A DNA stretch of 31,992 nucleotides from Folioceros fuciformis. Taxonomy: Eukaryota > Anthocerotophyta > Anthocerotopsida > Anthocerotales. Location: positions 1 to 31,992 of the forward strand of contig JBNGIO010004574.1 of the NCBI GenBank assembly GCA_049999805.1, in the 5' to 3' direction. Positions within the stretch are counted from its first letter, which is position 1; every line of letters starts with the position of its first letter. This document shows, piece by piece, positions 10,303-21,180 of this stretch. A model generated the notes under the pieces. The model was not told the DNA's origin and made no database searches. It was given only the letters and a program-made list of their open reading frames with translations. A program made the translations under genes and the position numbers.

Positions 10303-11488
10303 CTCACGCCAGCCTCTCAACCCAGAACGATCACAAATGTAGGAACAGAGTTTAGGAGTTGCGCCCAGCACAACTCACTGACATCCAGACATCTCATCCA
10401 GCTTTAAGTTCACGTGCTCGGACACTTGACTCCATGCCCATCACCCAAAATGGGTGTTTCCGGCACTGACAAGTGCCACCAACAGCGGGGCTCGTCTGTT
10501 GCATAGCGGGTTAGGATCCACGCCTTCCTTACTGGATGGCGGGATAGGGCCCGCGGCTATGTTGTTGTCCGGCTATGATCCGCGCTCCTGAGAACTGGGT
10601 CAAGGCTGCTCTCAGAATTATCCTACCCGTGTCTGATGCTGGATTGTCCGGGCACTGCGCCTGGCTCGCTGCCGGATTGATGGCAGACCGAGCCACGGCT
10701 GCGGGGTTGCCCGAGGCCGTGGAGTCCAGGACAGGAGGCACCCACGTTGGGCCTGCAGGTTCTCCTCGCGTGCTGGAAGGTGGCGTCGGGGTCGGCTTAC
10801 CGCTGGCCTGAGCATGGAGAAGTGGTGTGCCACACAGTTTCCAGTGCGCCGGCAGATCAAGTTGGGTAGGCGATCGGGCTCAATCGCCAGGTGACGCGAA
10901 AAGGGCCGGCTACACGGCAGGAGAGCTTGCTTGTCTCCTGGATCAGTGACGAGTACCCGTGAGGCTTCATCTCCAATGCAGGGGGGTGGCCTCCTAGATT
11001 GCGGTGCCCGAAAATGGCAGGCTAGAAGTCATGGCTGAGCTGTGGGTTGGCTGCCTTCGATCTGGGGCACCCTGTGCGCCTCAATAGGAGGCAGACGGAG
11101 CAGGTGCTTCCGGGTCTTGACATTTGAAGTAATTTCACTTGTGGGCTTCGTCTGTCATAACCTGGCCTGCCTCAAATGTACATCGCCAAGCCTGCTTCCA
11201 CATCAATTCTATGCAAAGTGTAAGCCATAATGGGGCAGAAGCCTGGATGGTGGATTCCAAACTCTTGCCAAGTTAGTAAGTGTCGAGATTTAGCGCAATT
11301 TAGGACAGGCTGTAGCATTAACTTTGGCAGATAGATAGTAGTACAGGACGAACTCTAAGTATGTACATGAACCTCTCACTCGTAAGCCAGTGGAGATGCC
11401 ATAACATTCCTATATCTCAAGTGCCCGACATAATGCGTGAGGATCAAGCCGGCCCAGAGGCCAGCTGAAGAGTTTGACAGAAGCAACG
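10303..11488. other. Intergenic; possible decayed retroelement fragment
   Basis: About 1.2 kb upstream of MurC with no intact gene. The part at 10480-11100 is GC-rich, with short open frames on both strands. On the minus strand near 10810-10885 a frame reads RLPNLICRRTG...VAHHFSM, which loosely recalls a retroelement zinc knuckle (CX2CX4HX4C) but lacks some of its ligands. I see no reverse transcriptase, LTR or target duplication. From 11100 to 11488 nothing was recognised. Confidence 0.3.
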
Positions 11489-12020
11489 TCATCTGGAGAT
11501 GATGCTGATTTGTGCTAGAAGAACACAAACCAACCTACACCACAGAGTCGTGTGGAAGCTCCGAGATGGGGTCAGCAATAGATGGTCGGCACAGTAACAG
11601 TAATTTGGATATCCGCCACCCCCTCCAGCACAAGTCTGTAAAATGCTCGACGGGCAACTTTCCCGAAAAGCTAAGGAGGAGGCCAGGCCGCCCAGTTCTC
11701 TAGAGGAACCTCTTTGCACCTCATAACCGCAATCACACTCTGCCACAATTTTGACATCTGTGGAACTGACAGTGCCGTCCAGAGTGTGTAAGATCTTGCC
11801 AAGGGTTTTGATGTACTGTCCAAACTCATGAAGTACTGGGAGCCAACCTGTACATGCCGCAACCTATTATTTTCAATATGCTGGAAATCACGTCTAACCG
11901 CAGCCTCCCTGAATCCATCGTCATATAACCCCAGCCAGTGCAGTTCCCAGCCATTCTGATCCTTCACGCTCATAACTCCAGCCAGTGTCGTGTAGACCCT
12001 TATACCAGCCCGTCTTTTTT
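11489..12020 (-). CDS. Possible multi-exon gene of unknown function
   Basis: Not recognised. One exon appears to start near 12018-12020 after an AG acceptor (an ATG at 11973 is the alternative start) and to end with CATGTACAG at about 11850, before a GTTGGC donor. It encodes a hydrophilic stretch containing NGWELHWLGLYDDGFREAAV. A next exon beginning at about 11792, after a GGCAAG acceptor, reads in phase as ILHTLDGTVSSTDVKIVAEC then DCGYE, and may end at 11717 before GTGCAA or run on. Composition and splice borders look like coding DNA, but both gene ends are unclear and no family was identified. It lies between the SP1-like gene and MurC on the same strand, so it could also be relics in the SP1-like 3' region. 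Start, end and exon number are all uncertain. Confidence 0.35.
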
Positions 12021-12216
12021 TCCATCTCTATTTCTCCAGCAACCCAAAAACCGACATAAAACTAGCCTGGAGGGGATGATTGGCTTCCACAGAGCCCAAT
12101 GACCAGCTCAGTCCCGTTACGTGCGATGATTCATAAGTAGCTACCTGTATGCATGGAACTGCACCCACAGACGTCGGAGCAGAGACAGGCTTACGTGACC
12201 CACATAATGCCTCCCA

Positions 12217-13245
12217 TCAGTGTCGAAAGGCTCGCACCATCTGATCTATCCGTCGCCTACAGAGAGGGCAGAGCCTTAGATTTGACGCACACGAACTGCA
12301 GCAGCACATGTGGCCACAGGGCACAAAGACAGAATTATATTCCTGCTCAAAGCATACGATACACAGATCAGGTGTTGAGCCCTCCCTCTTGGAGGAGACT
12401 GCATCCACCTGGTTGTTCTCATCTCCTGCTAGATCCTGCTCCCTGCGCTCCCGAGCTTCCACTGCTCGTCTATGCAAAGCAGCTCGCCTCCTCCTCTCCA
12501 TCACCTGTCTGACAGCATTTAAGGCAATCAAGTAGACACCAAAAACGGTGAACCCGATCGACATGTACTTGTACCAGCGAGACCATTTGCCAAGGTTGGC
12601 AACCAGCTGATCTAGGCTCCTTCTGGACACATAAAAAGGCCCCCCATTCCGGGGCCTCTGGATGCGCACAACACCTTGGTCGTCTTGAAGAGCTTCTCCA
12701 ACAACGGTTAAGGCCGTTCCAGTGGGAAGAACTCTCTCCATCCTCTTGACCCCCAACATCTTCAACCCCTGCAAATAGTCCAACGTTCCACGCACGAGCG
12801 ACCTGCCCGACTCCTCGAACACCTCACTAGCAATTGCCAGCTCCAATCCAGTCGCCCCCCTTGCACCAACCACATACACCCGCCCGGTCCCATCCTCAAC
12901 ATACCACGGCACCTCCTTGCTTATGGACAGTATGAGAGCAGAGTCCTGCACCCAGGACCCTGTGTCATTGTGCTTGAAGAAATGCTGCTCTGCCGTCTCC
13001 TCCAAAATCACACCTCGCAGGCTTCCATGCTCGCAGCTGATCGGAGAGTCAGACCCCACCCTCCCTGCCACAGCCACAACCACCGGCAGAGCCTTGCAGG
13101 CCGATTGCAGCAGCAGGGCCAGATCCTTAAGCTGGTTCACCTGAACCGCAGACTTGAGTGTACTGGCATCCCTACCACTGTTGTGACTCAGACAGAAGAG
13201 TGCAGCGCCACTTAAGCACAGGGAAACCCCTCCCCACGACAACAT
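12217..13245 (-). CDS. SP1/MUL1-type RING E3 ubiquitin ligase, organelle outer membrane
   Basis: Single exon of 342 residues, close to the length of plant SP1. SP1 sits in the chloroplast outer envelope and ubiquitinates import-channel (TOC) subunits for removal; MUL1/MAPL is the mitochondrial counterpart. Seen here: a hydrophobic N-terminal segment (about 5-19), a GIDE-type middle domain (about 53-215) that lies between the membrane anchors in this family, a second membrane segment (226-246), a basic charged linker (250-270), and a C3HC4 RING with C295, C298, C310, H312, C315, C318, C326 and C329 (CIVC...CGH..C..C...CPLC). The ATG at 13245 is followed directly by the first anchor. A TTAGGGTT telo-box-type site lies about 60 bp upstream. 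It could be SP1 or one of its paralogues (SPL1/SPL2); the plastid or mitochondrial location is inferred. Confidence 0.9.
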   Translation of the reverse strand: MLSWGGVSLCLSGAALFCLSHNSGRDASTLKSAVQVNQLKDLALLLQSACKALPVVVAVAGRVGSDSPISCEHGSLRGVILEETAEQHFFKHNDTGSWVQDSALILSISKEVPWYVEDGTGRVYVVGARGATGLELAIASEVFEESGRSLVRGTLDYLQGLKMLGVKRMERVLPTGTALTVVGEALQDDQGVVRIQRPRNGGPFYVSRRSLDQLVANLGKWSRWYKYMSIGFTVFGVYLIALNAVRQVMERRRRAALHRRAVEARERREQDLAGDENNQVDAVSSKREGSTPDLCIVCFEQEYNSVFVPCGHMCCCSSCASNLRLCPLCRRRIDQMVRAFRH

Positions 13246-13951
13246 TGCATTATCCGATGCTGACTGCGCTGCTCCCCTCCTCCCAGCAGCCGTCGGTCGT
13301 TGGTTAGGGTTGGAGAATCCAATCCAACAGCCACATGGCCTGGATCAACTCCTCGCCGTCTTGAATCAAATCAACCTGCTAGCGCAGTATGCCACACAAA
13401 CCTCACCTTCCTGATGCGCATAACCTCACGGCCTTCTCGCCAAGAATTTGTCCCATTCCACAATCAGAAGAGATCACAGACTCCGCCAACACGCTTGCGC
13501 AGCTACGACCTGCAAATTTGAGACGCCTATCACGATCTTGAATTCGAGCCGACTCCGATGCCTTCCGAAACGCAGCAGAAGCTCAGAGACAGCGTCGCTT
13601 TCCGCGGGGCTGCAGACGAGATCGAGAGAAGACCGAAAGCCCGAAACAAGACAGCCCTTCTGTTCAGTATCTTACTCACCTCAAAAACGGAAACTACTGA
13701 AATGGATAAAATTGAAACCTCTAAGCCGGGTCCGTGGAACGGAGAGAGAACGGGAACATTACCCGAGCTCCCGCCCGCGTTCCCATCCGAAGTGAAGCTG
13801 CTTGTTGTGTTCTGCTGGCGTGCTGCTACAATTCTGAAGCACTTTGCGAGCACTTCTGGCCTGGTATCGTCTAGGGCGTGGGTTGTGAACGTCTCTCAAA
13901 TTCACGCTTCGTCAGTTGGGTGAGAAGGAGGGGTGCAGTTTTGTGGGAGCC
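13246..13951. promoter_or_regulatory. Divergent promoter between SP1-like and SAE2 genes
   Basis: 706 bp between two divergent starts. TTAGGGTT (telo-box core, reverse) is at 13304-13311, near the SP1-like start. Short open frames cross the region but have no recognisable product. No other site was assigned. Confidence 0.45.
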
Positions 13952-16900
13952 ATGGAGCTCCCCGAGGAAATTCAGCAGGTGAGCTTGTCTTGCAAAGCAC
14001 GGCAGCAGTGGTGGGATTTTTATTTTCTTTCGTGGTTGCCAGAAACGAGGACTGGAGGCAAGTCTTGGCGCTGTGAGTTGTTCGAAATTTATTGTTTCAA
14101 TTGTCGTGTACAGAAGGCGAAGGTGTTAATGGTCGGGGCTGGTGGAATTGGTTGTGAACTTCTCAAGACTTTGGTTCTCACGGGAATCAGAGATATACAC
14201 TTGGTAGCTCTTATTTTGTTGCTGCTGTGCCGTACGGATGCGCGAATTAGGTTAACCTTTGAGCGTTTGCTTTGAAATGCTGTGGAAGTGCAATTCTGTT
14301 CTAGAGGGGAGTCCACGTTAGACTCTGAATCTGTTTCGCGTGTTTCTTGCAGATTGACATGGACACGATAGAAGTCAGCAATCTGAATAGGCAGTTTCTG
14401 TTTCGGAAGAAGCATGTGGGACAGTCTAAAGCTAAGGTTCATCTTGTCGATTCTGTTTTTTTTTTTTGAGGGGGTGAAGAAGGACACCTTCTCCCAATGA
14501 GTCCAGCTGGCAGATGGATTAGTTTTGCATGTATGACAAATGCTCATGAGCTGGTCATTACAGGTTGCTCGTGAGGCGGTGTTGAAGTTCAGACCCGGTG
14601 TCAACATTGTTGCTCACCATGCAAATGTGAAGAATCCGGAGTTTGACGTGGAGTTTTTCCGGCAATTCAACGTTGTGCTCAATGGCTTGGACAATTTGGA
14701 TGCCCGCCGTCATGTGAATAGATTATGCTTGGCTGCAGGCGTGCCCCTGGTTGAGAGTGGAACAACTGGCTACCTGGGACAGGTGGATTTCAATTGTTCT
14801 CCGTACTATTTTATCTGCTTGCTGGTACTGAGGAGGTTTGCTCTGTGTCCTGGTCGGGGAGCACCTAGAATTTCGACTGTGCACTGTTAGTGCCTTTTTG
14901 ATTAGCCATTAATCTTGTGCTATTCCCAAGCATCTTGCATTGCTGAGTAGGGTGGCAGGTTGATGGGGTGTCCTGCCAGGCATGGATGATCAAAATGTCA
15001 ATTTGTGCTTCTAACGTGACAAGCATTGAGCGTCTGTCATGGTTATGTAGGTGACTGTTCATATTAAGGGACGGACAGAGTGCTATGAATGTCAGCCCAA
15101 GCCTGCACCTAAAACTTATCCTATCTGCACAATCACAAGCACACCATCACAGGTTTGTAGGTTCGATTACCAGGTATTTAGTGGTAGCCAACTTCTCAGA
15201 CTGAGTTGCTGACTCGTTTAAGTTTTCTGCAGCCAGTGCACTGCATAGTCTGGGCTAAAGAGCTCCCATTTGTGAAGCTATTTGGCGACAAGAGTCAAGC
15301 TAATGACCTTATTCTCCACTCACAAGGAAGTGATGCTGTTAAGGATCAAGTACAGGTAGAGCCTATGGAGTTGCAGGAAGGTGAGGATGCCCGAAGTTTT
15401 GCGAGAAGAGTTTTTACCTCCTTGTTCGGTCATAACATTGAGGTTGCTCTCAAGAATGAGGATGCTTGGAAACATAGACGGGCCCCAGAGCCTCTTTTCC
15501 TCGACAACATTTGGCCTGCATCAAAGGACACTGAAGAAGGTGGCACTAGGAGTATTTCTTCAGTGGAAACGTTATCCGCTGCTGCTGGATTAGGATACAA
15601 AAATGCACAAGAAGTATGGACTCTGGAACAAAATGCCAGGGTGTTTCTGGAGTCAGTGCGACTCTTTTTGGAGTGTAGGACAAAGGTTTGCCATCTTCCT
15701 TTGCCCGCCACCAGCTTGTCTTGTTCAAGAACTGGTGGGTGTTTTGTTTGTAGCAGCACCTGAAGTTGTCAGGAGGCATTTGATGTTTCGTCACTGTGTT
15801 GACAGGATATTGGAACTCTGAATTTTGACAAGGATGATCAGCTTGCTGTCGAGTTCGTAACCGCAGCTGCAAATCTGAGGGCCCACTGCTTTGGCATCCC
15901 TCTCCAGAGTCTGTTTAATGCCAAGGGCATTGCTGGGAATATTGTTCATGCTATTGCTACTACAAATGCCATCATTTCTGGCCTGATTGTGCTTGAAGCC
16001 ATAAAGCTCCTCACAAATGACATTGAGAGCTGCAGGTGCTGCAAATGTCTCTTTGGTTGTCTGTGTGATATCGTCATTGAAAGTTGCATGCTACATGTTA
16101 CCGCATCTCCTCTTTAGTAAGCGCCTTGTGAATTACAGAATGACGTACTGCCTGGAACATGCCAACTCGAAGAAGCTGCTGCTGTACCCAGTGGAGCCTG
16201 CGGAAGCAAATGCGGCGTGCTACGTCTGTTCAGAGGTGACCCATTCGCTTTGCATGAGATGACTTACCCGAAGTGTTTGTGAGGTACTTTCTTGCTGACA
16301 TTTGTGCTCTCCAGGCAGCGTTATTTCTGGAAGTCAACACTTCGAAGGCCACCCTGCGTGATGTGATTCAGAAAATCCTTAAGCGAAAGCTTGGAGTAAA
16401 CTCTCCTGTGGTAATGCAAGACACCAATCTCTTATATGAGACGGGCGACGACTTAGAAGCTGACATGGTTGTACATTACTCTCAAAATTTGGAGAAGGTA
16501 AATTTTGTAGCCAGTTTTATCTTGCGTGGGCTCTATTTCGGTGAGAAGTTTATCTGTTTGCTTTCAATGTAACAGTGTTACCTCAGATGGTGGCATGCTT
16601 CCCCTTTTGCTTCTCCAAATTGACTATCTCACTCTGATTGTTAGGTTCTGTCTAAGTTCCCAAACCCTATCGTCAACGGGACTATCATTTCCGTCGAGGA
16701 CCTACAACAAGAGTTCAGATGTAGCATAGAAGTGAAGCACAGGTTCTGATCTCATCCCCCTAAAACCTTGCCGGTAGCCGAATGGGTTCTTTCAAACTGT
16801 CTGCCGCAAAGTTGCCTCATTCCTAACGTTCCACGACACGTACAGGGAAACCTTTGACGAGGAGAAGGAACCAGATGGGATGGTGCTATCCGGGCAATTA

Positions 16901-17107
16901 CCAAGCAGCACTCCTGCAGCTGCTCCCACATACGTAGGGTCCATGTACGTTGCTGTGCAGGATGACGATGACTTAGTCGTCGCAGAAGCTCCAGTGAGCA
17001 CGAAGAGAAAACACACGGAAATCATCATGGATGAAGTAACAGCAAGCAAGGAGGAAGAAGGATGCCCGCCAGCAAGCCAGAAGAGGAAAAGGTTGAGTAA
17101 TAACTGA
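13952..17107 (+). CDS. SAE2: SUMO-activating enzyme subunit 2 (SAE2/UBA2)
   Basis: Catalytic half of the heterodimeric SUMO E1, which adenylates SUMO and passes it as a thioester to the E2 enzyme; nuclear. Eleven exons: 13952-13978, 14114-14203, 14353-14436, 14564-14782, 15051-15152, 15233-15685, 15806-16035, 16139-16235, 16315-16497, 16645-16742, 16846-17107, all phases consistent, giving 614 residues (the Arabidopsis protein is about 625). [15 protein letters not shown] (13-27) is the ATP site, [17 protein letters not shown] follows, and YPICTI carries the catalytic Cys at about 166. Zinc-binding pairs are CYEC (151/154) and CYVC (429/432). A ubiquitin-fold domain with LYETGDDLE follows, then a variable acidic tail with a basic KRKR nuclear signal at the extreme C-terminus. 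A T-rich run (about 14457-14467) lies in intron 3. Converges on the propeller gene 110 bp downstream. Confidence 0.97.
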
Positions 17108-17217
17108 TTCGACGCCCACTGTCGTGAGAGTCCGATACTGGAGGACTAACCTGCTAACCCTCATAGGTGTGAGAGTTTAGATCATCTGTCTCGGGGAGGC
17201 TGTATTAGTACTTTCAT

Positions 17218-18411
17218 TTAAATGGGAAGAAATACAGCTTCTCGCAGACCGAACATCTTCTTGTTCCAGCCCAGTCCAACGAGATAATTAACGAAAACTA
17301 CTCCGTCCTTAACGGCTGCAGCGCTGGCATAACGGTGTAAGGGGCCCTTGTACCGTTTAGTTAGCGATGCCGTCTCCCAGCCGTCGCTGCTTTCCAGCAA
17401 GTGCACACCGGCTATGCCCGCTACAGCAAGCTGCTGATCCGAAGCCAAAGCAAGCCCGTCGGCCCAGAAAGCCCGCTTGCTGGACCGCACAGGGTTCACC
17501 GAGCTTCCGTCCAGAGCTACCTTAAATATGACCCCGGCCCAGGTGTGCGCCACTAGCAAAAATCCGTCGGGATGATAAAGAATTCCGTTCAATCCGACCA
17601 GGTTGAACGGAAGTTGGTTACCCTGGGACGTGAAGACCGGGCTGGAGATCTCCTCCAGCACCTTGCCTGTCAAATCTACTCTGTAAATCACGTTGGCCTT
17701 GCCATCAGTGACATACGCTGTGCCTGCCGGATCCACAGTCACATCATCCGCCACGCCGCTACGATCTGCGGCAGCAACGCACAGTCTGGTTATGGAATGG
17801 CTGGATCCGATGCAGACACGGGAAGAATGGAATTGCTTTGAACTGGTCGAGAAGCGGGAGGTGGCTTGGATCACAGGAGGAGGGACGGACCAGGGCCGTA
17901 GAGCTTGGTGAGGAAGATGCGACTCCAGGAGCGGGTGTCGTAGGCGGCCAGAGCGCCGTACGACTGGGTGACTAGATCGGCGTAAACTACGAGCAGGCGG
18001 TGGTGTTGTTCGTCCAAGTGGAGTCCCAGGCTGGCGTACTTGCTCACCTCCTGGTCCTGTAGAATGAGCTCATCCTGCGTGGCATTGAAAGGGAGCTGCA
18101 CTCCAGGTGCGGCAACATCATGGTAGAATCTTGATGGCTAGAGAAGAGCACGGGAAGGCAACGGGATTGTACTGTACAGATAGAAGGAGATGGCTTGTTA
18201 CCTGCGTGATACCTCCTTTCATGTCACTGAGCAGGAATCGATGCCCCTGGGGATCCCACACAATGCTTTCTCTGCTCCATCCTCCGGCCCCGTTGTGGTA
18301 GTCCAGAATGTGTCCTTCTGGCCTGCTGCTCAGAAGCAGAATGCCTAAGGCGGGTACCAACACAGCCACAAGGGCCACCACAACCGCGATTTTGATCCTC
18401 GAGAAGGCCAT
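17218..18411 (-). CDS. Strictosidine-synthase-like / SMP-30 type beta-propeller protein, membrane-anchored
   Basis: Three exons (minus): 18411-18202, 18095-17891, 17765-17218, phases consistent, 320 residues. A hydrophobic segment at about 8-28 looks like a signal anchor or signal peptide. The rest has the repeating blade pattern of the SMP-30/gluconolactonase/strictosidine-synthase-like fold: GGWSRESIVWDPQGHRFLLSD, YGALAAYDTRSWSRIF, then ADDVTVDPAGTAYVTDGKAN, LNGILYHPDGFLLVAHTWAG and FWADGLALASDQQLAVAGIA. These are the usual positions for metal or substrate ligands (acidic residues in DDV, N in LNGI, D in ADGL). Its chemistry is unknown; a lactonase or esterase role is likelier than alkaloid synthesis, since plants of every group carry such genes. 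The ATG at 18411 is chosen because the frame has no earlier ATG near it. Its 3' end faces SAE2, 110 bp away. Confidence 0.85.
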
Positions 18412-19057
18412 GTTCGTCACGCAAGTTCTACACCACTATGGTGTATTTTACAAGGCTGCTACGTACAAGCTCACCAAACTGTGTCCACAAACTTGATGCA
18501 GTTGATTATTTGTTGTGCAATTAGCTTGATTGTGGCGAGCGAGTGGTCAGGGATGGTGGCTGGAGATGCTTCACAGGAGAACACTTTGTCTCGAAGTGTG
18601 TGGTAACCTGCACAGTGGATCCCAGGAGACGCACGGGATGCTTCTGTTTCGGTTGTCGATGTTTGCCACAGTGATGTGACCCCATACCCGGCCGGCCCGG
18701 TCAGTATGAGCATATTTCAGTGGGGTCCAACTCTTAATGACGTGGCCACAACTGCTTCGTGGGGCAGACTCAAGTCCCGGGGGATTTGCCTTTTGGGGAT
18801 TGCACTGGGTTCATTCTGTATGTGGCGCATAAGGGATTGCTAGCACCTCGGATAGCTCCGGGTTCTTACAGCTGCCGGCCAGCCCTGTAACGCCTCGAAC
18901 CTTGAGCAGCTAGAATGAGAGCAAGAGCCGTTGGGAACAGGCGGAGTAGTTCCGTTGCTGTCTATCCACAGTTGTGTGGGCAGATTCTTTCATTGTTTGC
19001 GCAAACAAAGTTCAGTACAGGTTTATCATGAGTTCAAAGCCCGAGTTTGGGTTTGTT
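18412..19057. other. Intergenic: propeller-gene promoter and aldo/keto reductase 3' flank
   Basis: About 650 bp with no recognisable gene, tRNA or element on either strand. Both flanking genes are on the minus strand, so it should contain the 3' end of the reductase transcript and the promoter of the propeller gene. Confidence 0.4.
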
Positions 19058-20957
19058 TCAACCATGCTGCCAGTACCAGTTGGTCTTCCCAGGGTATCCC
19101 AACTGATCCAGGGCTTCCACTTCGTCTTCGGTGAGCCTCCACCCTAGTGCTCCTGCGTTCTCCTCAGCCTGTCGCATCCCAAAAACCGTTAAACAACAGA
19201 GACGAACCAAACAGTGTGAACTGGAAACAGCACACCAAACGGGACGAAGGCGGGGCATCGACCTGCTTGGCATTCTTAGCACCTGGTATCGGAATGGTAC
19301 CTTTACATCTGTAAAACGAGTTGCAGTGCATCAGGATCTTTGAAAACGTTTAAGAAAGTACCTACGGCTCTCGGTACTTACATGCACCAGTTGAGGGCAA
19401 CTTGACCTATGGTCTTGCCATGATTGCTCCCAATTGTCCTCATCTTCTCCAACAAGGGCTCTACGTCCTTGATTGGGATCTTGCCAAAACGCCTGTTGTC
19501 CGGAGGCGGATTTGCCACAGAATACTTGCCTGCAAGGAAGTAAAAGACGAGAAGGTCCAGACCCAGTTTCAGGACATCACCATCAGTGAGTGAGTGAGTG
19601 TGAACCCCCGTTACATACCAGTGAGGCGCCCCATCCCAAGGGGTGAGTAGGCAAATGTTGCAATTCCAAGCTGGGTACATGTGTCTATCAAACCATCCAA
19701 GTCTGGTAGCATTCTTAGCAGCGAGAATTCGACCTGCAGGAGGTTATGGGCAAGGACGATGAGCCACAACTTGTGAAGGCTGAGAAGAGCTGGAGGTGGG
19801 GATGGGTAAGGCTCGAACCTGGTTTGAAACAAGTGGAACATTTCGTTTCCTTAAAACTTTATAAGCACGTTGTATCTCACTCTGATTGAAGTTGGAAACT
19901 CCAACTGCACACCATCCACCCGCAAAGAGATCAATCATCCTGACTTGACGAAACGAGCACCTAGCAAGTGCAGCCCATCAAACTTACATCCACCTAATCA
20001 TCTTGCCCACCTGACTTTGTGAGACCTGCATGATATACATCGGCAAGGCCATGACAGAGATGTTCGACAGGCCTTATAGACAATCCTGGGCCGTGTATCT
20101 GCCAAAACGTGAGTCAGTGACAGATGCTTTGCGGCCACCCTTCCCCCGACCATTCAAAACATAAGTTGCGCTTTACCAGACGAGACACAGACTCCGGTTG
20201 CCAATACCTGAAAAAGATCCACCTTCTCCAATCCTAGTCTGTTCAGGCTTTCCTTCAGAGACTGACGCATCGTCTTGCGAGGACTGAGGTGCCACGGAAA
20301 CGGACAATACTTGGTGGCAATAACCAAACTGCTCCTCTCCTCTGCAGACAAAGTTTTGATGAATTTGCCCACCAACCTCTCAGATTCGCCTGCACCAAAT
20401 CCGCTCACACATCAGACACTTCCAAAGCTACCCTGCACAACCCCCCGGCTCTGCTGCAACTTCATATGAAAATCCCCAAAATACATCGGCATCCTGCACT
20501 CATAAGGTTCAACAGTGTCATAAAGGTACCCTTTCCATAAAGCTCAGCGGTGTCGATCACATGAACACCCAACGCCAAAGACCTCCGGAAAGCTGCCTCC
20601 ACCGCCGCCTCATTCAACTCTTTGTCGTAGCCTCCATATCCCCACATTTTCCTGCCACGAAAACATTCAGCCTCAATTCTGTACGAACCAGAGGCTAGGA
20701 CGTTAAACTCCTGTCCTATGCACAGCGCCTGCTAACGCCCAGGCAGGCTACTCAACGCGCAGAAAACACGCCATCGAGCGATGCCACAGAACATACTTGT
20801 CTCCCCAGGCCCAGGTACCGACGCCCATTAAATGCCCTTTCAAGACATTGAAGGCTGTCTGCTCCGCCCTCAACTTCTCCCCTTCCTCAGAGGAGGTAGA
20901 CGCGGAGGAGGAGGAAGAGGAGGAAGAAGACGCTGTCTCCTGTTGCGGGGTAGCCAT
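19058..20957 (-). CDS. Aldo/keto reductase (NADPH-dependent, plant plastoglobule-type)
   Basis: Nine exons (minus): 20957-20797, 20651-20530, 20389-20208, 20098-20011, 19904-19819, 19733-19619, 19529-19382, 19308-19263, 19168-19058, all phases consistent, 352 residues. The catalytic tetrad is complete: D87 and Y92 (VIDTAELYG), K121 (IATKY) and H157 (QIHGPG). VGVSNFNQSEI, IATFAYSPLGMGRLTGKYS and the cofactor-binding IPIPGAKNAKQ follow in order, and the C-terminus ends NWYWQHG. The pattern WGYG...NPPPDNRR matches the chloroplast aldo/keto reductases found with plastoglobules in Arabidopsis. The N-terminus is a Ser/Glu-rich, acidic stretch (1-35), which is a poor transit peptide, so location is open; a cytosolic form or a missing 5' exon are both possible. 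It would reduce aldehydes or ketones; the true substrate is not known. Confidence 0.93.
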
Positions 20958-21161
20958 GGCGCAGCAAACCAGAACCTCCCACCAGAGGCCACCAGCTGGA
21001 AATGTGCCACTTCTACTCTACAGCTGCATCATCGCCGCATCCAGAAACCCAGCATGCAAGGACAACAGCAGGATGGACGCCTTGCTTGCTCCAGGACGCT
21101 TGTGCACTAGCATCCGTCGTGCAATACAGCGGTGAAGGTGGAGCGGAACAAATCATTCCTG

Positions 21162-21180
21162 ATGTTCCCTGCAGGAACAT
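21162..21180. repeat. Perfect short inverted repeat
   Basis: ATGTTCC and GGAACAT, separated by five bases (CTGCA), form a perfect 7-bp-arm palindrome about 200 bp upstream of the aldo/keto reductase start. It could be a dimeric transcription-factor site or chance. Confidence 0.5.

Noticed and set aside
13448-13923. Overlapping open frames between SP1-like and SAE2 genes
   Set aside because: They differ by frame over the same bases with no motif, and sit in the divergent promoter.
18721-18900. tRNA-like sequence
   Set aside because: A weak B-box-like string was seen but no foldable cloverleaf or A-box on either strand.
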